DNA of 64,000 nt from Cunninghamia lanceolata. Lineage: Eukaryota; Streptophyta; Pinopsida; Cupressales; Cupressaceae. A program made the translations under genes and the position numbers. The notes beneath the pieces were generated by a model that was not told the origin of the DNA, did no database searches, and saw nothing but the letters and a program-made list of their open reading frames with translations. Below, one piece after another: positions 1 to 10,671 of this stretch; position 1 is the stretch's first letter; every line of letters starts with the position of its first letter. The DNA lies in the NCBI GenBank assembly GCA_027924645.1, contig BSBN01000254.1, positions 13,100,001-13,164,000 of the forward strand. Direction: 5' to 3'.

Positions 1-1100
1 ATTAAACTTTTCTACAAGCCATTATCAAAGATACAATCCACAAAGAAATCATGTGTTAGGAGAGCATGAGTGACAAACAAATTATCAAGTCCCCCTAAAA
101 TAGAATGATGGTTCATGAATGTGACCTTATTGAGTCTACCTTTCAACTCATCATATGTCCTATCATCACCAAAAGTTTCGATGGGAACATTCTTCTTTTC
201 CTCATTAGGAGACTATACAATCAAACTCTTCTTGTTTAATTTAAAACATTCAAACTTTTCATGCTCCTTCTTTTTATATTAAATACAAAATTTAGTAGAT
301 TACTTAGTATCAGAAGGAGAATGAATAGCATGAGAAGAAGTGGAAGGACAAGAATTTTTCTTTTTAGAAAAAAAATGTTGTGGCCGAGAACTCAAAGATT
401 TTGGATGACTTGTAGGAAAGGAAAGCTGAGATGCTTGAGATTGGGAAACAAGTTTTTCTTCTGCCAAATGTGCTTGGGTGAATGCAACATCGAGTGTTTC
501 TAGGGTAGTATATTTCAACTCCCTAAACAAGTGTTCCTATAATCCACTCTTGAGATTTAGGATTAGGGAAGTAGCTAGATCTTGGACTCGAAGTAGTATC
601 CTTAATAAGTTGAATTGGTATATGTAATCTTTCATAGATATCTATTGTTTTTGTCACAAGATAATACACATGATATGCAAATCTTGATCATAATTGGAAG
701 GATAGAATGTGTCCTTCAATGTCATGACAAGTTGATCCCATATGGTGATAAGATTCTGAGCATTTTGACGTTCAGTGACAAAAACCTTAGTGACACTAGA
801 TAGCTTAAATTTTACAAAAGGAACCTTGTCATCATCAAGGACTTGTTTGTAATTAAACCAATTCTCAATGTCAAGAATCCAAGTGTAGAGCACATCAGGA
901 TCTCAAGATCCATCATAGAACTTGACCTCACATTTGGCTATAGATCCGTGGCCTTTGAGAGCAAGAAACCTCTACACTGCAATATCATTGACTCTATTAG
1001 TCAATGTATTTAGCACATTGGTGAGTTTAACAACTCTCTGAATCAAATTAGTAGCCATGTTATTGCGGGTTTGAGCCTATGAAATATTTTACACCTCCCA
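1..1100 (-). pseudogene. degenerate gypsy gag remnant
   Basis: Gag forms the particle that packages retrotransposon RNA. On the minus strand, positions 893-654 translate to a stretch with the spacing of a Retrotrans_gag domain: a Trp near the start, an Asn-Trp-Phe helix, a KVPFVKFKL segment, a second Trp-Asp and a TFYPSNYDQ segment. This resembles the better kept gag domains at 32363-32079 and 58740-58960. Further on, positions 530-300 carry the end of the domain (AHLAEEKLVSQ, like the AL-x-VEEKL ends of the other gags) and a Ser-rich tail. Frameshifts and stops separate these pieces, so it is not functional. The start probably lies near 1070-1100. Confidence 0.5.
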
Positions 1101-1428
1101 ACAATAAAAATGGATAGGCAGTGAGGTTCAACACTCCACTAGACATGGGTTTGACAAAAATAATTAAATCTGAAGTTTAGAAATGTTGGAGTAAATAAAA
1201 TTGGCAAGGGACTTTGTGAGGTTGCTATACACAATGCAGCCAATTTTCAAAGAAGAATACCTATCAGATAATAAGTTTTGGAATTATACTCTCTGAGGTA
1301 AACTTAAGATAATTATTTTTGAAATGTTTAGGAAAACTCAAGAAAATAAACTCTTATAAAATAAAGAAAATTAAGTACCATTTTTTTTAGAAAAACCATG
1401 TTTTTGGCTGCAAAACTACCAACAAAAC
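1101..1428 (-). other. leader of gypsy-like element, distal part
   Basis: No coding region is visible here. Lying between the gag remnant and the inserted small LTR element, it reads as the part of the 5' leader nearest gag. Together with 3454-3845 it gives a leader of roughly 0.7-0.8 kb. Confidence 0.35.
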
Positions 1429-1707
1429 TGTTAGATTTCTACCCAAGAATGCAAGTGATTAAGAGAAAGCAAAATAGAAATCACATATGAGCTAAATAAA
1501 TTGTATTCAAATCAAGTGAATGCAAAGAAATACAATAGAATGGGGTTGCTCATATGAGAGAAAGAGGTGGATATACAAAGGATATTCCACCCAAGAGACT
1601 CAATACACAACCAATGTGGGATAAAGTTAACCTAGTGTGAAGAGAGTTGAATTAGAGAACATGCTAAGAAATAACTAGATAGCAAAGTAACCCTATTCAC
1701 ACTAACA
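1429..1707 (-). repeat. 3' LTR of small copia-type element
   Basis: Partner of the LTR at 3154-3453, lacking a 21-bp stretch. On the minus strand it is preceded by a purine tract with seven consecutive G. Confidence 0.85.
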
Positions 1708-1718
1708 CCCCCCCTTAA
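1708..1718 (-). promoter_or_regulatory. polypurine tract
   Basis: The minus strand reads TTAAGGGGGGG immediately before the 3' LTR, the expected plus-strand primer for copia-type elements. Confidence 0.75.
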
Positions 1719-3141
1719 GTGCAACTTAGGAGAGAAGATTATTATGCAAATATGAAAAAAGATGCAAAGATGGGTCCTGACTACTAGGCCATGTTAGGTA
1801 CCCATGTACAAATGCAAATGAAATCTCTCACAAATGAAGAAAAGGAGAAAACCTAGTCGGACAAAACTCCTCCCCAAAAGAGAGATGAAATACAACAATG
1901 ATATCCATCACAAATCCAATCAATCTCTATCCACATAAAGGATGATAAGAGGGATCATACAACCCACCCATAATGAGATAACTTGCAACAGCAAAAGGCA
2001 CTGGAAGCACACCTATGGAGTAACACTGGAATCCTTAATCTGGCAAGGAAGGAAAGATACTTCTGTTTGCTAGAAACCATTTTAGAGTCACTCAAGGACT
2101 TAGGTCAGAATCATGAAAAAACAACTGCAGACCCGATGATAAGGAACACTAGAAAACTCACAAACTGGTACAACTCTAGAATCTATGAAGCAATAGTTGA
2201 TTCAGAAATGATCTGGAAACGTAGAAATAATGTAAACCTAATGCATGTAAAAAAGGAAATATTGCATGCATTGATGAATGTTCACATCAACCTCCATGAA
2301 TAAAATGGCCTTAGATCTGTGCATTTACAATGCTGGAGTAGAGTTTTTGAGAGTTTTATAATGTCCAAAATGGACCCAAATACTGAAAGTATAGAAATAT
2401 CTTAGAATTATAACATCAAAATAGCGCCATTGTGTAGTTCTCATAAAAACATCAACTTTCAAAAAAAGAATGAGCCTGATCCGAGATCATATGTGAAAGT
2501 TATAGCAGTTTGAAGTTCTAAAAACTGAAACTGCAGTCAAATCTAATAAGAAAACATAATTTTTGGAAAATTCATACACTAAAATCAGAAATTGTCTGAA
2601 CCAGTATGTAGAGCACAAAATATTAGCCAAAATAAAAAAAATAAGCTTGCAAATCAGAGTTCGGGAGCTTGAGTTATGGCCTTCAGAAGTTGAATTGCAA
2701 TTTCCAAAACACCAATGGAGAGGGGGTTTGTTGTAGCTTTCTAATGTCATTTTTGCAAAATATATAGATTACATGCAAAAACTAACAGATACCCAGATGG
2801 TTTTACTTTGTTCCGAACAAAACCTAGAAGGCATTTTTCTTTTTGATTTATAGAAGTTGTGAGTCTAATGTAAAAAAAATGCTTTTAGCACCAAAAAATG
2901 ACCCCAACAACCAAAAAATGACATGCAATGACTAAATCAACTACCTAAGACAAGCAAAGCCATGCTACAACTTGCAAGATTGATCAGAATACATAAAATG
3001 CAAGCCGATTGTTAGATTTGAGCTCAAAGATTCTCTTGGAAGCTCTGAAAACACCTCCAACTGGAAAGTCAAAATATGAACCCCAAAACAATCCTACACT
3101 CTTAGATTTCTAAAAAAAATGCTAACCCACAACTCACAACT

Positions 3142-3153
3142 GCTCTGATACCA
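3142..3153 (-). promoter_or_regulatory. primer binding site, tRNA-iMet type
   Basis: The minus strand reads TGGTATCAGAGC, the usual complement of plant initiator tRNA-Met 3' ends, with no spacer after the LTR. This fixes the orientation of the element. Confidence 0.9.
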
Positions 3154-3453
3154 TGTTACATTTCTACCCAAGATTGCAAGTGATTGAGAGAAAGCAAAAT
3201 AGAAATCACATATGAGCTAAATAAATTGAATTCAACTCAAGAGAATGCAAAGCAATACAATAGAATGGGGTTGCTCATATGAGAGCAAGAGGTGGATATA
3301 TAAAGGATATTCTACCCAAGAGACTCAATACACAACCAATGTGGGATAAAGTGAAAAAGTCCCTAAGTAAACTTATCCTAGTGTGAAGAGAGCTAAATCA
3401 GAGAACATACTAAGAAATAACTAGATAGCAAAGTAACCCTATTCACACTAACA
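3154..3453 (-). repeat. 5' LTR of small copia-type element
   Basis: Starts TGTTAGTG and ends TGTAACA on the minus strand, directly next to the primer site. A TATA-like run on the minus strand (complement of about 3294-3302) sits mid-LTR. It matches 1429-1707 closely apart from one 21-bp insertion and scattered substitutions. Confidence 0.85.
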
Positions 3454-3859
3454 AAAAGAACCTATTTTCTTTTGTATTCAGTTGTTGGAACAACAGTATT
3501 AAAAAAGTGATAACTTTCTCCAAGCTTACTAAAATTTAAAATTGTAAACTATTATGGAAATATTAAAATGAAGTGCTCATAATCCATAAATCCTTCTAGA
3601 AAATATTTCCTATATAATGAGTAGTTTATGAAACAAAAACACAGGTTATGGAAAAAAATCAGAAAAAGAAACTTTCAAGAAAGAATGGTGGTTTTAAAAA
3701 AAAATCCTCAAAAATGTGTTTGATGAGGAATGCCTCCAAATTCTCATGAAGAGAACTTCCAAAATCAATTGATATTACCGAGCTTCAAAAATCAAATCAA
3801 ATGGATTGGAAAAAAATAGATCCAAGTTCCCATGAATAAAAAAAATTTCTGATACCAAC
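3454..3859 (-). other. leader and primer site of gypsy-like element
   Basis: No gene is seen. On the minus strand, TGGTATCA at 3857-3850 followed by GAAAT lies 2 nt after the LTR end at 3860. It matches the iMet primer site for 9 of 12 positions and marks the start of the leader. Confidence 0.5.
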
Positions 3860-4199
3860 TGATATGGAAACAAGCAAAAAGTGGTAGCAAAATACAAAGA
3901 CTAGATTGACAAAAGGCTATTAATACTATAAACTTGTATTTTTATATGCTCACAGAAGGATAAAAATACAATAATATATAGGAATGAATATGCCTAAATT
4001 AAAGGATTTGGAAATATTTTCAAAATCTTAACGTAAGGACTAATTTTAACAAGTTAACTATTAACTAGTTTTATGTAACTTCCTAACAACTAGCATTTGA
4101 CTCTTACCTTTAATCTTTTACATAGGTTAAAAAGTAATAAAATATTAAAATAATAATTTAAACCCTATGCTATAACCTATACCCTATGAATCCTCATCA
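3860..4199 (-). repeat. 5' LTR of gypsy-like element
   Basis: The minus strand starts TGATGAGG and ends CCATATCA, 340 bp and AT-rich. The outer end abuts copia reverse transcriptase codons (an AVGS-type motif ends at 4200). The partner LTR would lie left of the window, so the boundary rests on the TG/CA ends, the primer site and the interrupted host frame. Confidence 0.55.
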
Positions 4200-7100
4200 C
4201 TGCCAACCACATTAGCATAAGGTAATCTAGTCATGTCCTCTATCTCAGTAGGAGATTTTAGATAATCCTCAATAGATAACTTTGTCCCCATCATAATAGG
4301 AACACACAATGGTTTGCAAGTTTCCATGCTAAATCTCTCTAACACTAAATCTCCATCTCTTTTGATTTCCATCCCAAGATGTAGCTAGTTGCCTCCAAAT
4401 CTTCTATTTCAAACTGTGTTGAAAGATGACACATCAAAGAAATAAAAAAATTATCATTCCCAAAGAATAACATATCATAAACATATAATGCAATAATGAG
4501 AATTCAATCATTATCTATCTTGAAATAAACACAATGATCTGATTTTGATCTTAGAAATCCTAAAATCAACACAAAGGAAGCAAACATTTGGTACCACATT
4601 CTAGGAGACTATTTTAAACCATACAAATATTTCTTCAACTTGTAAAGCAAATGTTCCTTACCTTTTTCAATTTAGTGCTCTGGCTATGACATAAATATCT
4701 CTTCCTCCAAATCACCATGAAGGAAAGTTATCTTCACATCCATCTACTCAACTTCAAGATAATATTCTACAACAAGTGATAATAAAAAGCTAATGAATTT
4801 CATCTTAGCAACTAGAGAAAAAATCTCACCATGATCAATTCCCTAAACCTAGGAATATCTCTTTGAAACCAATCTTGTCTTGTACTTCTCAATATTGCCA
4901 TCTAAACCAAATTTCTTCTTGAAATCCCATTTGCATCCAACATGTTTATTTCCAATAGGAAAACATACCAAATCCCATGTATTATTTTTCTTTAATGCTA
5001 CCATCTCTTGTTCCATGGGTTTTTTCTAGTAATATTCATCATCCATACCCATAGCCTCTTTTACAATCATAGGCTCCTAAGTGTTACTAATCAAACCAAA
5101 AATACAATTCCAATAATTAGATGAATACATGTACCTTTTTGGTGGTTGCCTTTTTTGAGTGGACCTCCTCATAGGTGGAAGTTGAGGTTCTACTTTTGAA
5201 CATTTTGAACTACTAGAGCTCACCTCTTCTTTAGGTCCATTGGATTTTTCTTCAACTTTCAAGATGGGAGTAGAGGGAAATTGAACCACATCCTCTTTCT
5301 TTTCTTTCTTTTCTAGCTACAAAACAATGGAAGAAGGATTCATCTATCTGAAGATAAAAATTCTACTATAGAAAAATTTCAACCATAGGATCCCAAATTT
5401 TATATCTTTTCACACCAATACCATAATTGATAAAGATACACTTAACTACCTTGTTCTCTAACTTTGACATCTTCTCCTTAGGCAAAAGAGCATATCCCTC
5501 GCAACCAAATACTAAAAGACATCTTAGTCAAGACTTTTAGCCTGATGACACCTCCATAGGTATTTTCTCAAAAAGAGTTGATGTAAGAGATAGGTATAAT
5601 TAGGTAGCAAGCAGTGGATACATCTTTAGCCCAAATTCTTTTCTAGGCCAACTCCACTAAGCATAATCCTAGCCCTCTTCAACAACATCCTGGTCATCCT
5701 CCTTGCAACTCCATTCTACTGAGGGGTATAAAAAGTTGTCTTGTACCTCTTAATCCCATTTTCTTTATAAAACCTATCTAAATATGTAGAAAAAACTCAC
5801 CACCATATCAGTCCTTGAACATTTAATCCTTTTACCAATATGATTCTCTATAAAAGCTTTAAACTCTTTGAGCTAACTAAATACTTTAGTTTTTCTTCTA
5901 AAGAAATATACCCATGTCCTAGTATGTTCTTTAATGAATGATACAAAATAAATAGATATACAGATTGAAGGAACATTAACATGACCAAAAACATTAGAAT
6001 GTATCATGTCTAACACCCTAGAATATTTATGAGGACTAGAATAAAATGGAACACAAATCTGTTTTCCATAAACATAATGTTTGCAAAAGTTGAACTCAAG
6101 ATTACAATCCTTTGAAACCCCTCAAGAAGCTCTTTTATTTTTTAGGTTTCTAAGACCCTTCTCACCAATTTGGCTAAGTCTTTGGTTCCATAACATTGTT
6201 TTCTTAGCAGGAAGTTTCATTTCCAAAGAATGAGCACCCTTAGGTACCCAAAAAGCATGTCCATTGGAAGTCGATACAACACACCTATTTTTTGATAGTT
6301 CCAATGGTGAGGATGAAGACACTAAATTTCTCTTATTAGTATCCAAAAAACTATTTCAGTAAACTATGCATGCATTTATCTGAAATAGAGTGCTATATCA
6401 AACACCCCTAGCAAGTACCATAGCTCATCTAGTCATCTTGCATCCTCCATTTGAGAAAACAACCTGCACACCCACATCATTCAACCTAATTACTAATAAA
6501 AGGTTGCATGCCAAACCAAAGATATGCATTACACCACTAATCTCCATCACTTGTCCATTAAGGATTCTAATCTAGGCTCTTCTATTGCCAACAATGTTTA
6601 GATGAGAGTGATCACCCAAGTACAATTTCCCATCATCAAATTCTCCATACTTCACGAACCAAACATGATGTGAGGTTATATGGAGAGATGTACCAAAGTA
6701 AATAAGTTGCATACCTTAATATACATGAGTAGACAATGTAGAGACAAAAGCTTTAGCATCACCTTGAGAGGTTTTATCAAAATCTTAATTAAAATCATTC
6801 TTCTTTTTTTAATTTTCTTTTCCTATTTACACTCTATTTTAGAATAGTTCTAACATAGTGTCTTGGACATACCAGTAGACTTAAATCTCCCATGAGATTT
6901 AGATCTTGACCTATCCTACTTCTTGTCCTTCTTGTGTCCTTTCTCTTTGGATCTACCATGAATTGGAAGAGCCTCCTTAGCCATTTCATTTTTTTCTTTG
7001 CCTCTTTGAAAATTAATGATGCAACCATCTCATCCATCATGAACATGTTGTTAGTACTCCTAATGTACATCACAATTTGGTCCCATGAATGTGACAAAGA

Positions 7101-7510
7101 ACATAGCTAATTCATATAATGAACATCCTTCTCCATTTTCACTCTAATGGAACTCAACTAAGCAACTAGCATATCGAAAGAATTCAAATGATCAGCTATA
7201 GATCCTCCATCTTCCATTCTCAAAGAATACAAATTATTTCTTAGGAATAACTTATTTACCAAGGATTTATCTTTATAAATTTCACCAAGATATTTTAGTC
7301 TATAGGTCTCTATCTATGAGCATCTCCTCCATCTTAAGTTTCCACAACTCAAAATTTCCACCATTAAACTTTTCTATCTTTATTCTTCTAAATGTGCTAC
7401 CCATGTCCTTACTACAACAAGATCACAAAAAACTCTATGCAAGCTCCCACTCAAACAAATATCAGTACAAAAAACCCTCTTCCCAACAACTAGGATCAAA
7501 GGTGATCAAG
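4200..7510 (-). pseudogene. degenerate copia gag-pol
   Basis: A copia polyprotein in pieces. Minus-strand segments are: gag about 7480-6830; the pre-integrase motif LWNQRLSQIGEKGLRNL near 6190-6130; integrase about 6120-5400, with a TPQ-stop-NGV motif near 5725; a Ser-rich linker ending RRSTQKRQPPKRY near 5160-5130; and reverse transcriptase 5000-4200. In the reverse transcriptase, KYKTRLVSKRYS near 4880, an MDVK-x-FLHGDLEEE segment near 4740-4700 and YLYGLK-stop-SPR near 4630 are clear. The catalytic YVDD has become YVYD near 4480, so polymerase activity would be lost even without the stops. Several stops replace positions that are normally Gln. Frameshifts separate the segments. Confidence 0.75.
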
Positions 7511-7523
7511 CTCTAATTTCAAC

Positions 7524-8161
7524 TGAAAGGAAGCAAGGTATGTGGAAAAACTTCCAAACACCAATCTAATTAGGATAGTGTTGTACAAATTTTTAATCTT
7601 TTTAGTTACATGAAGAAGATACACAACATTTAGACATAAAATCAGCAATAAAAAATACCATAACACTAGATATATGTGGGGAAAGTTCTTTCAAGTGAAA
7701 AATCCACTCCAAAAGCTTTCTCAATGTATTACAAATCTAATACAAGATTACATACACTTGCAGAGAAAGTTTATTATAGGAGTTCACCAACATATAATTT
7801 CTAGAGCAATTTTGATCTAGCATAACAATACCTACATAGAACAATCATTACAAACTTCTCCTCAAGCCTTCAATTTATAGACTTATAGAAACTAGGAAAC
7901 CATTTGTAGTTTTCAAAACTATGTGCTAAGCCTGCCATGAGGTGTTGTGCCTAAGACAGGTAAGATTCCAATCTAAAATTAGGCACTGACTTCTAAAGTA
8001 AATTCTCCTATTTTTGACCCATATAGTTGTCATAGAGTCTATCATAACATCCTTACAATAAGCTTTCCATAATATACCACTAAATGGGCATCTTTTGACA
8101 ACTAATAAAACAATTTTTAAGGCACTGACATGTGGAAAAAGTGCCAACTAAAAATCCCACA
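7524..8161 (-). repeat. 5' LTR of copia element
   Basis: Minus strand starts TGTGGGA and ends at the TG/CA complement at 7524, about 638 bp. CTATAAATTG (complement of 7871-7880) is a plausible TATA box. The following primer site (7521-7510) matches the iMet site at 9 of 12 positions. No second copy is in the window, so the ends are inferred. Confidence 0.5.
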
Positions 8162-8239
8162 ACCCATTTTTTGGATCACAAATATTTAATAATATAAATG
8201 CTAAAACATTACAATGAAATGTTAAATAATATATATAAG

Positions 8240-8900
8240 CTTAGGAATTCCCAAGGTTGAGACACATTAATTCCCAACAATTAAAAGGATCCACAAGATC
8301 CAACTCTATGTTAAAATGCAACTAGAAAAGACTTAGCTAAAGTACAAGGAGAGACACAACCAACTTCATGTGTGCATGCTCTTAAGTTGGAGATAGTGTA
8401 AGTTTGTTGCTAAGCAATGCAATGATGTGAAGGAAAGCAAAGAAAAATAATCCTCTAGTGTATGATCCATTTACTATGTTGGATTTGGTTGGGAATAATT
8501 CATTTGGGTTGGATGTTCCTCCTTACATGAAAATCCACTTAGTAATCAATTGTGAGCATCTCTAATTGTGCTAAACATCCTTGTTGGATGAAGGACAACA
8601 AGAGATAGTGCTACCTTAAGTGGAAGACCTAGTGTATGAAAAGAGAGTAGTAATCCTTAAGGATGTGGTACTTTAGTAGAATAAAAGAGAGACAAGGAAA
8701 GGATTTATGAGTCTTGGAAAGTGTGGCTCAATGGATAGATGATGGACAGGTTGATTGGTACTCCATAAATAAGGTGGGGAAATTATTTCCTTCTATTATT
8801 TATAATTATTATTTGAGGTACCAAAATCCTTTCTATGAAGGGAGGTATGGTTCAAAATGGATCATGGAGCTCTATAGGCTTAAAAAATTGTTGGGTTAAA
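8240..8900 (+). pseudogene. gypsy integrase C-terminal remnant
   Basis: The plus strand carries a decayed gypsy integrase end. A YDPFTMLDLVGNNSFGLDVPPYMKIHLVINCEHL-like stretch (about 8460-8570; here the family pattern is a GPF motif, a LPPYM motif and a NVEHL motif) is followed by SLLDEGQQEIVLP and VEDLVYEKRVV (about 8580-8660), and then a short end resembling the FEGG(R)Y region near 8830. Stops and frameshifts occur throughout. The upstream part of this element is not visible because the copia LTR lies there. It is likely one of the oldest insertions in the window. Confidence 0.6.
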
Positions 8901-9417
8901 AAATTACACTTGATTAAATAGTCACTGTTTTCACATATTCAAAGCTATTGGTTTATCAAGAGAAATTTTATAATCAATAATGGATGAAAATGATTCTACC
9001 ATTTTGATTATGGAACCATCAAGGAAGCATTACGAAATGTGTCTCAAACTTGCATTTACATAAAGGTGTGATTTTTTCAGTTGTAAAAACATAAAAACTC
9101 AATTTTTGGGCTATAGGGTTAGTTTTTGATCAAAATAAAATGGGACCAATTGGCCCACCAAAAATATTTAAAAAATGGGCCCAATCAGCCCACTAAATCA
9201 AAAGTTATGACCTTAGGAAATTGGGCCTACCATTTTGGAAAATGTAAAAACATGTTGGACACAGAAAAGAGCTATAAGGTGGGGTTTGATGGAGGATCAT
9301 CCGGGTCCATAGGCAATCTTGCATTAACCAAAAAGATTTTTAGGTTTTTGTTTAGTTTTGTTTTCTGTTATATTGGTTTCAAGTTGTTTTGCTTCAAAGG
9401 ACTTTTAATTTTTTTTA
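8901..9417 (+). other. unassigned AT-rich DNA downstream of gypsy remnant
   Basis: No supported gene. It could contain the 3' non-coding end and LTR start of the gypsy remnant, but no boundary is identifiable. Short open frames here have no recognisable motifs. Confidence 0.3.
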
Positions 9418-9651
9418 TCAAATAAAAAACATAGGTATTGTAGAAGAGTTTAATGGGTATCCTTAAATCAAGTTTTGTACAACAAATGATTTTGATCAAA
9501 TTAAAAACATGGCTATTGCAGAAGAGCTTAATGGGTATCCTTAGTTCAAGTTTGGTGCAATAGATATTTCTAGTCAAATAAAAAATATGGGTATTACAGA
9601 AGAGCTTAATAGGTATCATCAATTTAAGTTTGGCACAATTCAGATAAAAAT
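9418..9651. repeat. three tandem copies of a 78-bp unit
   Basis: Units start at 9418, 9496 and 9574, each opening TCAAAT(A/T)AAAAA and containing GAAGAG(T/C)TTAAT and CAAGTTT. The period of exactly 78 (26 codons) keeps the minus-strand frame open, giving a repeated LRIPIKLF peptide, but nothing suggests it is translated. Confidence 0.85.
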
Positions 9652-9814
9652 TAGTGAAGTTATGCCAATTGGTTGGTTCACTAAGTGGTTGGTTTTCTGA
9701 TCATTGACTCAATTGATCATATGCTTGGTTGACTATTCACTCTCTCTCTAGTTGAGAGTTTGTTCTCTCTCTAGCCAAGCGTTCATCCTAGTCTACTCAC
9801 TCAGCAAGATGACT

Positions 9815-9935
9815 TTAATGGTAATTGACACTAGTGATTTACCCTCTAGTAACTGACACAATAGTGATTGACATGTTGGAGATTGACACTAGTGATTAAG
9901 GTTGGCAATTGACACATTGGTGATTGATGCACTGA
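9815..9935. repeat. short irregular repeats of ATTGACAC type
   Basis: Variants of GTGATTGACA and ATTGACACTAGTGAT recur at intervals of roughly 15-30 bp. This looks like a degenerate minisatellite adjoining the next repeat. Confidence 0.6.
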
Positions 9936-9949
9936 CAACCTCCTGACTA

Positions 9950-10200
9950 TTGCCAACTTCTCCTGAATACTACTATCCCAACTATTACAAAACTTCTCTT
10001 GACTATTGTTGTCCCAACTATAACAAAACTTCTCCTAACTACTATTGTCCCAACTACCACAAAATGTTTCCTGACTACTATTGTCCAGACTATCATTGTT
10101 CTGACTATCACAAAACTTCACCCGACTATCATTGTCCAGATTATTAGAAAACTTCCCTTGACTATCACAAAACTTCTTTCCCTCACACTAAACTATTTCT
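9950..10200. repeat. degenerate 36-bp tandem repeat
   Basis: The unit CCCAACTA-x-AACAAAACTTCTCC-x-GACTATTGTTGT-like is repeated about five to six times with drift and shorter partial units (near 10090-10145). In one frame it reads as a repeated YYCPNYxKTSPD peptide, but no start context or conserved domain supports a protein. Confidence 0.75.
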
Positions 10201-10226
10201 GTAACTGAGATTGGAGCAACTATTTA

Positions 10227-10671
10227 TGTTAGTGTAGGTTATTTTATTTTTCTTAAACATATATTAACCTTTCTTAGGTTATATAAGAAATGGTTAATGA
10301 GGACACACTGTGTAATCCATTAGTTATGTGTGTCACTCTCATCCACCTTTGGGTAGTTGAGCTTCACACCCTCTTTTGGAGTTATTTGCCACCTCTCATA
10401 ACCATTTATTGTCTTTACCTGAGTAGGTATAACCATGTAATTCAGCATTTACCAAGTAGGTATAACTCCCATCTATTTTGGGCAGTTGGGAGTTATTACC
10501 TCTCTTGGCTTTATTTGCCCTTATTTTGCTATATAAACAATACTCTCCTCTCCCTTTTGCAATTGAAGAAGTTTAGTGCAAGGGAGTGCTAATTCATATC
10601 ATCTCTGGGTTTCTATTCTTGCTTTCCTTTAGTCATTTTTATCCTAGGTGGCTTCACAACCAAATCTAACA
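10227..10671 (+). repeat. 5' LTR of copia element
   Basis: 445 bp, begins TGTTAGTG, ends CTAACA next to the primer site. It holds a TATA-like box at about 10530-10537 and CT-rich DNA after it, as expected for an LTR promoter. No second copy is in the window. Confidence 0.65.
10529..10537 (+). promoter_or_regulatory. TATA-like box in copia LTR
   Basis: CTATATAAAC lies about 140 bp before the LTR end, a usual place for the U3/R promoter in short plant copia LTRs. Confidence 0.5.

Larger units (their letters stand above)
1429..3453 (-). mobile_element. small non-autonomous copia-type LTR element (TRIM/LARD-like)
   Basis: Two direct repeats of 279 and 300 bp (1429-1707 and 3154-3453) with TG...CA ends flank 1,446 bp that encode no gag or pol. 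The minus-strand order is LTR, a perfect 12-nt tRNA-iMet primer site, leader-like DNA, a purine tract, LTR. The 21-bp length difference between the LTRs is one indel near 3350. Flanks are aaaac on the left and aaaag on the right, so the target duplication has one mismatch. The interior is recognisably similar to the leader of the copia element at 10672-12250, in the same orientation relative to the primer site. It therefore looks like a copia derivative that lost its coding region and would depend on proteins supplied in trans. Confidence 0.85.
1..4199 (-). mobile_element. Ty3/gypsy-like element, 5' part only
   Basis: Read on the minus strand, this element begins with a TG...CA LTR at 3860-4199, followed by a tRNA-iMet-like primer site and a leader, and then a degenerate gag that runs off the left edge. 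A separate small LTR element (1429-3453) is inserted in the leader. The right LTR boundary cuts directly into a copia reverse transcriptase reading frame at 4200, so this element inserted into that older copia element. The 3' LTR and most of pol lie outside the window. The lineage within gypsy is not clear because only gag is visible. Boundaries are inferred from the TG/CA ends, the primer site and the break in the copia frame. Confidence 0.6.
4200..8161 (-). mobile_element. Ty1/copia element, 3' end interrupted
   Basis: Minus-strand order is LTR (8161-7524), degraded primer site, gag, pre-integrase, integrase, linker and reverse transcriptase, the standard copia arrangement in which integrase precedes reverse transcriptase. 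The reading is broken at 4200 by the gypsy-like element, and the rest of the reverse transcriptase, RNase H and 3' LTR should continue left of the window. The right LTR end abuts a plus-strand gypsy integrase remnant at 8162, suggesting insertion into that older element. Confidence 0.75.

Noticed and set aside
1983..2303. 106-codon plus-strand open frame in the small LTR element
   Set aside because: Antisense to the element, in DNA related to a copia leader, without recognisable motif or start context.
9418..10145. CRISPR-like array
   Set aside because: Repeats are tandem and degenerate, with no unique spacers, and the context is eukaryotic.
10290..10592. 100-codon open frame inside the copia LTR at 10227
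   Set aside because: Overlaps the promoter and TATA region of the LTR and has no protein family resemblance.
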